64,000 nt of DNA from contig NMRB01000069.1 of the NCBI GenBank assembly GCA_002633025.1, forward strand, positions 390,446-454,445, in the 5' to 3' direction. Every line of letters begins with the position of its first letter. Position 1 is the stretch's first letter. This DNA comes from Notospermus geniculatus (Eukaryota > Nemertea > Pilidiophora > Heteronemertea > Lineidae). The translations under genes were made by a program, and so were the position numbers. The notes below the pieces were generated by a model. That model searched no databases and was not told where the DNA came from. It saw only the letters and a list, made by a program, of their open reading frames with translations. Below, piece by piece: positions 43,483 through 55,817 of this stretch.

Positions 43483-43726
43483 TCTGGACAGAATGCCAAT
43501 AGTACCGACCCGCAATGACACGATCCGTTCTACTAATCTTCATAAGTCGGTATCTAGCATCTGAAACTATAAAATAACGGCGTCGTTTGGTAAGGAAATG
43601 CTGAGGAAAATGATTCTGAAAGTAGCCAACCTTACGATTTTCGGACGCGACGACGACGATGGCGGTGCGCCGAAATTTGAAAACGGGACGGGCCGAATGA
43701 CACACTTTCACAGTTTTACCGGCCAT
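43475..43726 (-). promoter_or_regulatory. Upstream ORF overlapping the PPP4R3 start codon
   Basis: An ATG at 43726-43724 opens an 83-codon frame that ends at 43475, overlapping the PPP4R3 ATG (43482-43480) in another frame. If the mRNA starts upstream of it, scanning ribosomes would meet this frame first. The peptide is basic (MAGKTVKVCHSARP...) and matches nothing I know. It could instead be partly promoter or intron; the transcription start is unknown. Confidence 0.4.
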
Positions 43727-43866
43727 TCGATCAGTTCCTTCGATACATAAACATGTTCTTTACAACTTGAAATACCATAGAAACATTTACGAATTCTCTT
43801 TTTCATTGGAGAAGTGAATAATATTACCGATTTTCTCATTTCAATACATCCGAGACCATTCGTATA

Positions 43867-43877
43867 GCCGCCATCTT
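43867..43877 (-). promoter_or_regulatory. YY1-type motif AAGATGGCGGC, PPP4R3 promoter
   Basis: On the minus strand AAGATGGCGGC lies about 385 bp upstream of the PPP4R3 ATG. This is the strong YY1 consensus often found at or just after the start of TATA-less promoters. It suggests that transcription begins near here, which would put the upstream ORF in the 5' UTR. Confidence 0.5.
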
Positions 43878-44064
43878 GAATTCACAAAAACAACATGTGG
43901 GGTTCTCAACATCTATTTCCATGGGTTCCCGCGGAAAATGTCGCTAAATTATCACTAAAGTTAATTCATTCGTTCTCAGAATCGAATTAGCACCAAAATT
44001 ATATAATAGTACGTGGTGATAAAAACTATTTTATCATTTTTAAGTGTAAAAACTAAGGTGTGAA

Positions 44065-44139
44065 AATAGATTGGTACCACGATCCTCCGCTAGGTGGGAT
44101 TAGGCGCCACGTAGCGGAGGATTTTAGTACCAATCTATT
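44065..44139. repeat. Inverted-repeat element, 28-bp arms (unit 1)
   Basis: The left arm AATAGATTGGTAC...CCTCCGCTA (44065-44092) and right arm (44112-44139) pair at about 24 of 28 positions around a 19-base loop. The same element is at 55873-55947, so it predates the duplication. It lies about 770 bp upstream of the RDH13-like ATG. Confidence 0.75.
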
Positions 44140-44431
44140 CTGAAACTTGTTTGGTTCCATTGACCTACTCCAGATGGCGCTTGCTGTGGTGCAAGCCACG
44201 CCAGTGAAAACCGGCGAATTTTATCAGAGTTAGTCACTGAAAAATCATAGACTACAACAAAATATATTTTCAGTAACAATATAGACTCTATGTAAGTAAA
44301 GTTAGATATATAAATTTAGTACGAATTGCCTATTTTCGCATATCATGAATCAACTGCTCTTTCAATTTGCATATCAGAATGAGAAATCATGGAAAATTAG
44401 TGATACCCAAAATTCATGACGTAATGTGCAA

Positions 44432-44439
44432 TGACGTCA
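44432..44439. promoter_or_regulatory. Consensus CRE TGACGTCA upstream of RDH13-like copy 1
   Basis: A perfect palindromic CREB/ATF site with a second ATF-like TGACGTAA 14 bp upstream (44418-44425), about 470 bp before the ATG. Both sites are kept at 56240-56247 and just upstream of it in unit 2. Confidence 0.45.
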
Positions 44440-44906
44440 CCGGACAGGATTCCTCCCAGATGGCAGCACTGGCAAAATTTCCAGGAAATGCACATCACTG
44501 ACATTCCCAAGGCCAAGAAAATCAGTTGAATAAAGACGCTGGTACATCATCAACAGCATTGTCTTGGCCGCAGCGTCAGCTGTCAAGCTGAGTGAAATGT
44601 TGCTTGACTTCTCACAACCCATATCTTTTGATTGTAATCTTTCTGCAATTCTGGCCCATGCCTGCGATAAGGTCAATTAAAACAAGTTGAGAAAATTAAA
44701 GCTGAACTGCTCCCCCTTTATGATGTCAATTGTTGGCATGGCCAATAGGGTGCAGGTCAGTCTAAATAAATCATTCATTCATTCATTCATTCATTCATCA
44801 TTACTGTGGCATTTAACTACTACCGGTTCTTTTCAGAAGAGGAAGAGGTGAACTTGACCGTTGATGTGGCGCTAATTAATTCAATGGTGGCCTGAGTCCT
44901 TACAAG

Positions 44907-47175
44907 ATGGGTCGATTTCGCATGCCAAAATATTCTTACCATCTCAGTGTGGCTGGAACATTGGTCGGAGCTGTTGTACTGCTGAGGTATTCTATTAAAT
45001 TGATAAGGAAATAAATAATAGAAACTAACATTTCTGGCGCTAGTCGTGTAGGCCCTATGCCATTCTTGTATTTTTTTATCAGATTAGTGACTAGGCCCCT
45101 AGGCCTACGCCATGAATTTTGTTTAACATGAATTTTTTGTCTGTTGCCGTTTACTAAGTTCACCTTGCTCTTTCGATTTTCAGAGATTATGTGGGAGGGA
45201 AGAAATATGAGGGGAAGGAAAGGATGATTGGTAAAACAGTGATTGTGACTGGAGCCAGCAGTGGTATTGGAAAGGAGACAGCCATAGAACTAGCTCGAAG
45301 AGGTATTCTTGTTTCTACCCTACATAAGGGACACATTCCGCGTGAGCTACTGCGGAACTAATGTATTAGGCCAGCCCTGCATACCACGATCTATACACAC
45401 AGTACACAAAGTACAGCTGACTGCGGACAGGATTTTGCAGTACTGTAGTTCACGTGGAGTGTGTCCCTTATGATGAGAGCACCAGCATATCAGTGTAGGC
45501 CTTGGCCACTTACCTTATTTGAACTGTAGAAATTGTCCATGTGATAACCTGGCTAAATACCATCATTTACCCTGTAGAAAGGCTGATCATGTCCTTGATA
45601 TACCGGTACTCATGGGCCTTCTTTTTCAGGGGCAAGAGTAATTCTTGCATGCAGGGATGTGGAAAAGGCTACAACAGTTCGAGCTGAGATTGTGCTTGAG
45701 ACGGCTAATAGGAATGTTGAGGTGAAGGAGCTGAACTTGGCTTCACTGGCCTCGATCAGGGAGTTCGCCAAAGATGTCAATGCAAGTATGTGCTATTCTA
45801 TATCTTGAATAATATTCAGAGGAAGAAAACTTGATGCAACCAGATTGGGATTGCCAATGGTAGCAAGGATACATGTGATGTTGTAATGAAGATATTGTGG
45901 GCCTCCTTGTCTTCACTTCAACTGATTGTGCTTGTTAGTGACTGATACTGCGTCACTCTCCTGAACTCATTTAGACAAATATTTTATCACTGATTTAATT
46001 TACAGGTGAAAGACATGTTGATGTCCTCATTAACAATGCAGGGATCATGAGATGTCCAAAGATGCTGACAGATGACGGTTTTGAGATGCAGTTGGGCGTC
46101 AATCACTTGGGACATTTTCTTCTAACAAATCTCCTTCTCGACAAACTCAAGAAGTCACAACCTAGTCGTATCATTACAATATCCAGTGTCGCTCACACAA
46201 GAGGGCGTATTAACTTCAGTGACTTGAATAGCAGTAAGGATTATAACCCAGCTGAGGCATATAACCAGAGCAAACTGGCAAATCTGCTCTTTACAAGGGA
46301 GTTGACTAAGAAACTGGAGGGTAAGCAAAGATTGTGAGGTTGTGTCAGTGTCTAGTGCATCAGTTGGAAGACCGTGTCTGCACTCATGCCTGCTTCTTTT
46401 GAGGGCATTTACCCTACATGTACTCCCTTTAAAAGTCCATGGTCATTCACTCTTGCTCACTGATTTCATCATACCTTTCCATTCATTTCAGGCACCCAGG
46501 TAACCGCCAATGCCGTCCATCCAGGCATAGTCAACACTGACCTTGGTCGCCACATGAGTATAAAGAAGTCGTATTTCTCAGGATTCTTGATTGGTCCATT
46601 TCTGTGGCTCTTCACCAAGTCTCCAAAACAGGGTGCTCAGACAACTGTGTTCTGTGCAGTAAATACAGCACTGGAGAAAGTGTCTGGAAAATATTTTAGG
46701 TATGTCTGTGTCCCTTTACCATAGATGAGTAAATTTTGATGCCGAGTCTGCAACCTGAGTTAAAATTGTTCTGCATGAATTGAAGCATTTGAAAAACAGT
46801 ACTGTTTATGTTCGATGCTCTCTGCAATTTCATAGGAGTAAAATGTCTTCATGCCCTAAAGATGGACTGGTTGGACGTGGACGTGGTACTCCCGAGCTCA
46901 ATTTGGAGTCCTATCCAGGTGGTGTACTTGGCCCAGACTTGCGGAATGCTATACAACACAAGAGGCCTAGCCTACATGTAGCATACACGTACCCAGCAGA
47001 AGTTACTTACTCTTTCAATCAGAATCACTCACTGACTTTATGCTTACAGTTTCTTAATCGGATGACTTTCTTTTTCAGCAATTGTACTGAAACAGAACCA
47101 TCAAAAGAAGCACAAGATGATGATGCTGCGAGACGATTATGGTTGATTAGTGAAAAATGGACTCATTTATCATGA
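44907..47175 (+). CDS. RDH13: RDH13-like short-chain dehydrogenase/reductase, copy 1
   Basis: Exons: 44907-44986, 45184-45302, 45630-45785, 46006-46320, 46492-46699, 47079-47175; phases close and give 324 aa. An N-terminal hydrophobic segment ([14 protein letters not shown]) anchors the protein. The NADP(H) fold follows: [31 protein letters not shown] and the catalytic YNQSK (Tyr-x-x-x-Lys). The C-terminus SGKYFSN...AARRLW is typical of RDH11-14. Close features of vertebrate RDH13 are the start of exon 2 (DYVGGK) and [20 protein letters not shown]. These enzymes reduce retinaldehyde or related aldehydes with NADPH; RDH13 is linked to mitochondria. The substrate cannot be told from sequence. 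Convergent with MLH3. Confidence 0.94.
45323..45472. mobile_element. 150-bp MITE present only in unit 1
   Basis: Begins CATAAGGGACACATTCC and ends with the inverse of CATAAGGGACACACTCC; about 25 of 28 terminal bases pair. Unit 2 has the uninterrupted site (CTACCCTATGAGAGC at 57311-57325), which defines the insertion to within one base. It lies in RDH13-like intron 2, 20 bp after the donor. Confidence 0.88.
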
Positions 47176-47324
47176 CATAACAAGATCATTAGTACTCTAT
47201 GATAATTTTTTTATGGAAGGATGTGTGATTTTCTAGGCTTGGGACGTGCATTGACATGAATGTGTTTGATTTCTGCTGAATATTATGAACTTCAGCTGAA
47301 GCCTATGATCATGTGATGAAGGAA

Positions 47325-47330
47325 AATAAA
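47325..47330 (+). terminator. Polyadenylation signal, RDH13-like copy 1
   Basis: AATAAA 150 bp after the stop codon, followed by T-rich sequence. Confidence 0.75.
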
Positions 47331-47350
47331 AGTTATTTTCTCATCAACGC

Positions 47351-47356
47351 TTTATT
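47351..47356 (-). terminator. Polyadenylation signal, MLH3 copy 1
   Basis: TTTATT on the plus strand is AATAAA on the minus strand, about 190 bp beyond the MLH3 stop. Confidence 0.7.
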
Positions 47357-47542
47357 TCTTCGCTTTTGAGATATAAACAAAATACTGTCATAAATGGCAA
47401 CACTTTCTCCGCCCACCTCAGTTGGACTAGCAAATATAGAATTTTGATTGATAAGTAAATGTTCAATTTAATAAATGTAACAATATCACTTTGTATAACA
47501 CTATATAATCGCACTCTCCCCACCAACAGATTCCATGTTGGT

Positions 47543-50500
47543 TTAGTGGTTTACACCTGAAGAGGTCACCTGCGCCTTTTCCTCATTGTTAAGAGATTTG
47601 TCTCTTTCCATTCGTTTCCTTAGCCCTTTAAGGTTCGGTTTCTGGCTCTGGAAAGAATAAATTAACTGTAAGACCCAGGTTAGTAGTAGAGCAGTTTTGA
47701 ACAACCTAGCACTGTTCTATGGAGGTGAGATGTCATCCTAAGGGATCGTCTTGATGTTTTTTTCCACCACTGACTGATTTGACCAGCATTTCAAGTGGCC
47801 AGAAGCAACACCACTCATCACTGCCGCCAGTATTCTCAGAGATGGCACAGAGTAAAGTGACGGGCCTTTATTTACTTAACATATTGACTAGGATTGGATG
47901 TAACATACCTTAACCACTAACTTTCTATCAAGTTCCCTTAGGTCAATGATAGGAATCATAGATGGTCGTCCGTGGGCACACTGGAATGGCAGCTTGCAGG
48001 TGGATAGAGACACAATGAGATTCTCACACTCCACATTGGACAAGGCATCTCCAAATTTGACAGCACCTGTAACAAGTTCGGACAAAGTACGCCAATCTCA
48101 GTAATGTCTTCACATATCAATCAGGACTAGGATTATCATTGTGGCATTGTAAGTAACAACATTTTTGACTGAAGAGATCTCTGAAAAGAAGTGCACAAAC
48201 AGAAACATTGGACCTTTGCTGATGCTTACCATGACATGCCTTGGAGCAGAGCAGTTTCCAAATCGGTTTGGGTATGGTGCCCGAGGCTCCTGAGCTGGTA
48301 TGTAAGGTCTGAAAGAGGACGTATCCATTATAAACCATCCCATTGAAGTTGATTGTGCTAAATGATCAATGAAGGGAATGATGGCCAGTGAACTATCATC
48401 CTTACCTCGACTTGTTCATGAAGAAGCTCTGTGACAGCCTCCTCCAGCTCTGAAGATGACTTGACTACTTGTTTTTTCTTATCCTGAGCCTCTTCTTTGC
48501 AGAGACACTTCGGAACACTCTCAATGATGACTCTGTCTTTGCAACCTCTCTCCACTTGGAAGTTGATCCCTACAAAAAAAGTAATTGGAGCATAGGGCCT
48601 CTGAACAGACTATTTTGGATGGATGCTAGTTGTACATTAAGTGTTCCAAAAGGTAGCACAGGTAGAAACTTCTGAATGAAGGCAAACTTAGTTAGTAAAC
48701 TGGCAGATTTTACTACTGAATCCATATCAATACATCCACTTACCAACTTTCTTGAATATGGCTTCCTTGGCTGCCATGGTCCTCACTTGCTGTGTTCCAA
48801 TTTGGATCTTCAGTGGTGGCTTCACGGAATATGACTTCAGGTTCTCCTCAGTATCATACAAATCTGTGGAATATTCAGACTAGAGTTCACCTCCCTGGGT
48901 CATGCAATAAAGTAGTTTTGACTTTTACAAATCACTGTAGATTAATGACAAACCTGGTGAAAAACACAAGGAAGTAAAATCTGTCTGGACATTTTGGTTC
49001 TCGAGAACTCAATGTTACTTCAAGCCATACTTACCAGAAATTAACTTCTCCAGTCTTACTCGCTCATGAGCTGCATGCTGATCGATGAAGACCAGTAACT
49101 GAGGTTCTGGAATAAGAAAGATTCCAAAGAGGATCTTTGAGGGCTTGGACTCCCCGCAGGTGCTGAAATCATTGCATGGTTCCTTATTCCAATGCCAGAT
49201 GACTCTATCATTAGGGGCCTACTGCAATTGTTCTCAGTGAAAACGTACTCACTGGGTTGTTGGGGGTTAGGCCAATGTATCATCTGGCATAAGAGTGGCA
49301 AACCAATGTCTGATGTGTCAAGGTGATTACATGCATCCACTCCATTCTTCTTTACCTGTAGGATATGACTTGTCATCCAAACCCATCAAACACGCAATGA
49401 ACTTCTGATCAACTTGTTCAATGACCTGTTGGGACAGATGTTTGAAAATGAGTCAGTTTAACAGAAATCAATTGAATCATAAACTAAATGGTTATTCATT
49501 AATGATAGAACCTTTATCCAAGAAATACGTGCAGACGACACCTATTATAGATTCAGGTCTCACTCTAGGGTAAACGTCTTACAGCCCTGCTTAGTTTACA
49601 CCCACCTTGATATTTTGGAACATGTCCTTTGTGAACTTGAATGACTGCAGTGAGCTGTAGACTTTGGGCGCACTTTTGTGTTCCCCTGACATTTCAATAC
49701 TCATGACTTCCTGCAAACGATTTTTAGAAGTCAACTTGAAATCCATCCAATTTTAGTAACTAGTGATGCACATTCTTCAAGTCGATAGCATTGACAAGAT
49801 AAAGTTACTGTGCACTTCTATTTCGTTGCAACTTGAAATGTTGACTACCGGTAATAGTTGTCAAACATATAGCCTACCTGAAGAGATCTCTTGGAAGCAG
49901 AACTATCCCATTCTGCCAACATTTTTGTAACACATCCCGACAAATTCTCACAAATCCCACCATCTCTAAAAATTGGCCTCCATTTGACATCTCGTTCAGA
50001 ATCCTGTCTTCCCTTATGCTCATCAAACATCGTTGTCATTTTCTCAGAAGCTGCCGTCTTAACACCAGCCTTTCGTTCATCCCTGGGCCGAGGCATGACT
50101 GGGGCTGCATCGTGGCTGAGAAATGGATGCTGGGTGAACAGACCTGAAAGAAAACATATTCATGTCCTGATTTCGTCCTTGGAGGAGCATAACTATACTT
50201 GAATAGATACTCTACGGAGAAGCCCCAAAAGAGTGTTTTAAGTAGCGCTTACTTACCAGCTTTCTTACTTTTCTCAGCATCTTCAGGGAGCTGCAGCTGT
50301 CTTTCCATAAACTTGGGTTTCTCATAGCTTGTATTCCCAGATGCCAGATGAACATACAGGGTCCTCCCTGAAAGAAAATGAACTCATGAAAATTTCCCCC
50401 AGTTTTTGTGCTGATTGGTTTTCTTGACAAGAGGAGAAACAATAATGGAAAAGAAAGTTCACCTGAACACAAACTCTAAATTTGTGACACGATGTTTGTC

Positions 50501-53500
50501 ACTCACTGAAACCTGTCCCGAGGGAAGTCATCCACTAAAAGAGACGACTTTCCTGCAGATTCATGACTGTAAATGGTTTATACTGAACTAATATTTCTAA
50601 AAACTTACCACTTCTTGGGTCAATCATACATGTGTAAGCACAACATCCTTCTCTTTCATTGCGATTCTCCTTGTGCGCTGCATCAGCAGTTTTTCCAGAG
50701 CTGACTGCAGCAGGCTCAGTTCGATCAGCACCAGCCTCTCCAGCAGCTGACCCCACAATCGTTGTATTGCTGTTGTGACCAGACTTGCAAACTCCTGCCA
50801 TCAAAATTGCTGTTGTGCCATCTTCCTCTTTCAAAGGATCTTTCCCACGAGAGCCGCTGCAACCCTTTGTTGAGCCCATTCTTTCCTCATTTCCCTCTGA
50901 CTTGTTGTCAGTAACCAGATTATCAGCGGTGCCTGCTGGCTGTGTAGGCCATGTTGAGAAAAGATCCTCAGATCCTTCACGACACAGCACAGACGTTCTA
51001 TCATCAAGATTCTTACGAAGAATACTTTGCGATGCCTCGACATCATTGGTCATGCGGCTGTGGGGCATACTATACTGAGTGAGCATATCCTGGCTGCATT
51101 TCAGCCACTCAGGGGTCTGTTTCTTTAGAATGGTGTCACTCATTGGGGAAATGGATCCAATGTCCAGTAAGATATCAGACAGGGATGCTTGGATGATGTC
51201 ATCAGACTCTGGGGTTTTCATCTTCTCAGTGTCTTCTTCATGTATTACCTCCATTTGATAATCATCTGTATCTGAACGGTCTTTGAATGCAAGACCCGCA
51301 TCATGAGTGGAGTTAGATTCTGGTCCAAATTCTTTGCTTCTAACCGAACAGGACATAGACCCATATTGAGGGTAAGTTTGAGGAGGTTTGGTGTGACATC
51401 CTTTTGCAGCATTTGTGCAATTATCAACCATTTGTCCGTTTTTAGAGGAAGCACTGCCCACTGCAGAAGGAAGAAATGAAGCAACCTCAAAGCAGGACAC
51501 TGTATTCTTCCCAGTTTCTTCTTCATATCTTTGCAACAACACCTTCTTCCCCTGAGGTTGTGACTTTTGACTTGCACCCAGTTCTCCCAACCCTGTGCTT
51601 GTTCCTGCCACTTTGGAACCACCAATGATATCGGATATATCGGGAGTATACACAAGGAAAGCACCGTCATCTTTAACCTGTGGATCTACAGTTTCACGTT
51701 CTTCCAACATCTTGTCTATTCCCGCAGCCTGACTAGGCTTTTCCTTGGGAAAATTCTCTTCCTTTGGGTCATCTTGCCCAAAACCTTTAAATCTGAAAGG
51801 CTCTCCTCTGTCCACAGCTGTATCATCCATAATGGTCAAATCAAATGCCTGTGTACAATGCAGCTTGTCTGAGTCTCCAGAGCCCAGGACAGGGTGAAAC
51901 CTTTGAGTCTGCATGAAGACATTCTCAGGATCTCCAACTCCTTTGTCACTGGTATTCTCTTCCAGAAAGCCAATGCCCCGATCTTCTGGCAATAAAACCT
52001 CTCTGTGTCTCTGCTCTTTATCGGCTTTGTTCCAGGGAGGCAGAACTCTTTCACTGCTAGATCTGATTCTGTCTTCCATTCTTTCATGACGAGCCCTACC
52101 AGAAACCACATCCTCGGTGAATCTCCAACCATCACCACCAACCCCTTTTCGATGAGGTGACCACGAGTGCAATCGGAGAGGATGAAACTGCTCCACGTCA
52201 TTACCTTTCGAAATATTGTCTCTTTGATTATCTGTTGACTGGTGAGACTGGAATTTCATTGATGAGATTTCATCAAAGTCAGTAATGTGATCCAGGAGTG
52301 TAACTCCACCATTTCTCTCTGACAGACGGTTGGTTCTCTCCACATCATCTTCACGTCTCTCCACACAAGATGCACAAGTGGAATTCAAACACAGAGGAGA
52401 AGAATGTCCTACATTTCTGTCACCCCTCTTGGCTTTCGGTGCATCTTTCTGATTTCTCTCACGAGGGAGCCAGCCCATTTTGATCAAATCAGACATGTAG
52501 TCTGAACAGTTCTGGAGAGACTTGCTGTCTCTGACATCGTAAATCTCAGAAACTTCTTCCAATGTCTTCTCTCTTGAGTTATCTGACATCTCCCTTGAGG
52601 AGTAATATGGATATTGGCCAAATCTGCAAGTGAAGTCGTCACGGTTGTGGTCAGAATGGGCTGAGATACCACACAACTGATCATCAATCACTGAGTGGGA
52701 CACCTTTTTACCCATGAAACGATATCCTAATATTGATCTACCAGGTTCAAAATCCCTGCAGGTACCACATGTGGCGTCTTCATTGGATGGTATTCTCCAC
52801 AAAGGTTGAAAGTATGGATTATTGTCTTCTCCCAGCGGGAACACCCTGCCATCATGACTCGAGTCAACAGTGTTGGTAGACATGGGGAAATTTCTTCTAG
52901 TATGACAAGATCTTGAAGACTGACTTGTGATTCTGGATGTTGTGTCCTGATACAAGTTTCCAATGTTTCTTTCAGGCCACACATTCTCCCTGTCCTGAAG
53001 CCAGCTCTTCCGCTCGAAGACCTGTTCATCTCCCTCATTGTGACCTAATCTGGACTGCAGCCTTCTCTGTTTTGGTGATCCCATTGAAACATCCCAGAAC
53101 TCGAAGTGGCCTCCCCTGCCGAACTCCAAAGGACCTGAATCAGACCAGTCTGCTTCCTTGTGGACAATTCCTCTGGTGTCACAGTTTCTACCGCTGTTAA
53201 GACCACCTTCTGATTGGACTGGCCTAGGATCCTTCACATCAAATTGATGGTGATCATGTTCAGAAGCCTCAGGGCTCTTCCTCCATAAATCTTTCCCTGG
53301 TTTTGTAACATCAAGCAGGGAATCCATCTCAAAATCTCTGCATCTTAAATCCTGCTGATGGCTATTCATATGTTTGTCGCCAAGACCTTCATTTGAGTCA
53401 AAGCTGCAGCCACTTCTCCTCTGAGTGCAAGACCTGAGTTGGTTGTTCTGCCCTGCTCTGTACAACTGTCCTTTGTGGGCTTGGTGCACTCTCCGTGGGC

Positions 53501-55817
53501 TGAACTCCAGAGGACCTTGGACCTGACTTGGCTTGAAGATTGTACAGTCAGAATCAAGAGGCTCTCCAACACAAGTCAGAGGCTTCTTCCGTGATCTTTC
53601 ATCAAGCTTCACATAAGACTTGTTGTTATATTCAAAGTTGTGTGAAGTTTCATGCTGGTCACCAGCAACATTTTCGAACCCCATTTGATTCCGCCCATGG
53701 ACAGTGCTCTGTCTACATCCATCCCGAGCACTTCTACTGTTTTCCTTTGGCATAGAACTCTCAGTCCTAGAAGACTTGTATTGCTTTGACCTGTATTTAG
53801 AATGTATCCTGTCATCTCTATTTGATTCAACAAATTCCGGCACGGCTTGTTTGGACCTACCTTCCATCACATTTGTTTTGAGACAGGTTCCTCCTTTTCT
53901 TTGACTGAAGATCAGCTCCTTCCTACAGCTGCTTTCTTGAGTACGATATTTCAAGAATGCGGGTGTCTTTTTGTACATTTTGCGAATCCTACGCCAGAGG
54001 CGAGATGTTTTGACAGTCTCAGTACGTCCCTGCGATCCTCCACTAGTGTCATCAGGCAAAGTCAATGGCGCCTGAAATTTGTCATGTCTGAACATGTGCA
54101 ATGAACTGTGACGATGTGTAGAAACTTCTGATGTAATTGCTGTTTTACCAACATCCCTTTTCATTAGCTTTAGAGGATTTTCATCTTCAAAGATGGAAGT
54201 TTCTTCAATGACAACCACATCACTATCCATATCAGACTCTTCATCCACAACATACTTCCTTGATCTCACATCCACAGGGTCAGGAATCTTGAACGCCTCG
54301 TGAACTGTGAGGCCCCTTTTGTGTCCCAAGTCATGGCTCCCTGACTCACTGTCTCCCGCACAGGACATGCTCGACTCAGTGTCCCCCACACCAGACATGC
54401 CCTTGTTTGAAGTTCTGGTTCTTTTCCGGAAAAGCATTCGTGGTGACTCAAGATAGAAGCCACTAGCCACCTTTGCTTTTCCATCAGTCTTCGTACGTTT
54501 GGTTCTCTTGTGAAAGGGAATGTCATCAGGCAAACCTTTTTCAGGGACGGGGCTCTTTTTCTTTGAAGATTTTCTTCTTTTCCTCTCTGAACCACTTCTG
54601 CGCTTTCTTCCAGGCCTCCCTGCAGAAATGGTCTTCGAAGATACAGCAGGAGATGGATAAGACAGCTTCTTCTTGCATTTTCTTTTCTTACGAGAATGGA
54701 TGGTTGGAAGATCGACAGAATAATCTGGCGTCTTATCTGATTCTGTGGAAGGTATGTCAGCATACTTATCGTTGGACTTTTTCACCTTGGGATCAGCTTC
54801 TGTCATGTTGATTTCTGAATCAAAACGCCTGTTGATTCTTTTCAAATTCTGCTGAAAATTCTTGCTCGATGCCTTACTCTTCTCCTGTGTGTCTTCTCTG
54901 TCCAAGATACTGACAGATTCTTGACTTTGAAAAGAGTTGTCAGTATGGTCATCATTTTCTTGTGTCTCCTCAGAATTCTTCTGACACTCAGACATATGAT
55001 TAGCAGCTTCAGAAACTGCATCCTTGCCGTGGTTTTCACCATCATCTCTGGTGCCATGGCAACAGACAAGTGTCACATCATCTTTTACTTGCTCTTTGGG
55101 GGTTGGCAAAGTATCGGTATCCCCACCTGGTGAAGTGGAATGAGTGTGATCTGATCTATCATGCTCCTTCACTGCTTTTTCTTGACAGTTCTCTTTCTTA
55201 GATTCCCCACTCAGTTCTTGGACTCCTTCACTGTGGCACAAATCAACATTTGGCAAACCTGTAGGAGAGTTTTCCTGGAACTGGGATGCATGAACACAAC
55301 TTATATCATCAGTTGAACTTTCATCTACAAGACCACCTTCAGACTCGTCTTTTGAATCCACCACCCTTTGTTTTGTCCTCCTAGCTGTGCTAGATGCCAA
55401 ACAGTTACTCCTGTCATAACTGCTAATCCCATTAGCATAGCCAGATGGACTAGATGCTGTGATTCGTTCTGTGACAGCGGCTGTTTTTGAATCCACATGT
55501 GACAGGAGATGATCTTGACTTAGTTCCTCAGAACACTTCTCAGCACCCTCTTTCTCAACCCTCATCAGCAAGTTCTCCCTCTGGAGGAAATCCACTACCA
55601 AACTCTCCAATCTTCTTGAAAGACCAGGCCAGTCTCTAAACTCAACCAACGTTTTCGCAGGGTCAAATGTGATGTCATATTCTGAGAATGGGCAATCAAT
55701 TCTCACCACAAACACAGGATACAATTCCTTTTCATTGCTTGGGCTAGATGTGTTGGGTTTAGATGGAGAGAGCAAAGTTGGGAGAGAGTGTTCTTTGCCC
55801 CTTGTGTTTTTCTGCAC
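47543..55817 (-). CDS. MLH3: MLH3, copy 1, lacking the N-terminal ATPase part
   Basis: Exons in transcript order: 55817(or 55811)-50609, 50367-50257, 50143-49878, 49710-49606, 49425-49356, 49106-49035, 48863-48744, 48569-48406, 48308-48230, 48066-47909, 47647-47543; phases fit. The large exon opens inside the MutL transducer domain (PFSEYDITFDPAKTLVEFRD), then runs about 1,700 residues of low-complexity Ser/Lys/Asp/Glu-rich linker. The C-terminal domain has QVDQKFIACLM, the endonuclease metal motif DQHAAHERVRLE (DQHAx2Ex4E) and QCAHGRPSM. MLH3 pairs with MLH1 (MutL-gamma) in meiotic crossover resolution and mismatch repair. The frame has no ATG at its 5' end: it opens at GTG, next to an acceptor-like TTGTGCAG, and meets the duplication junction a few bases further. 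The GHKL ATPase domain (about 300 residues) is therefore absent here. As it stands the copy could not make full MLH3. Confidence 0.95.

Larger units (their letters stand above)
43483..44906. other. Divergent PPP4R3/RDH13-like intergenic region
   Basis: About 1.4 kb between divergent starts. It holds the YY1-type motif, the upstream ORF, the left border of the segmental duplication (about 44017), an inverted-repeat element at 44065-44139, a CRE motif at 44432 and an ATTC microsatellite at about 44772-44800. No other exon recognised. Confidence 0.6.
47176..47542. other. RDH13-like/MLH3 convergent 3' junction, unit 1
   Basis: 367 bp separate the two stop codons. AATAAA for RDH13-like is at 47325-47330 and the minus-strand AATAAA for MLH3 at 47351-47356. 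Only 20 bp lie between the two signals, so the mature 3' ends should overlap. Confidence 0.7.

Noticed and set aside
50785-54811. Many plus-strand open frames opposite MLH3
   Set aside because: They are antisense shadows of one very long, low-complexity coding exon and show no domain.
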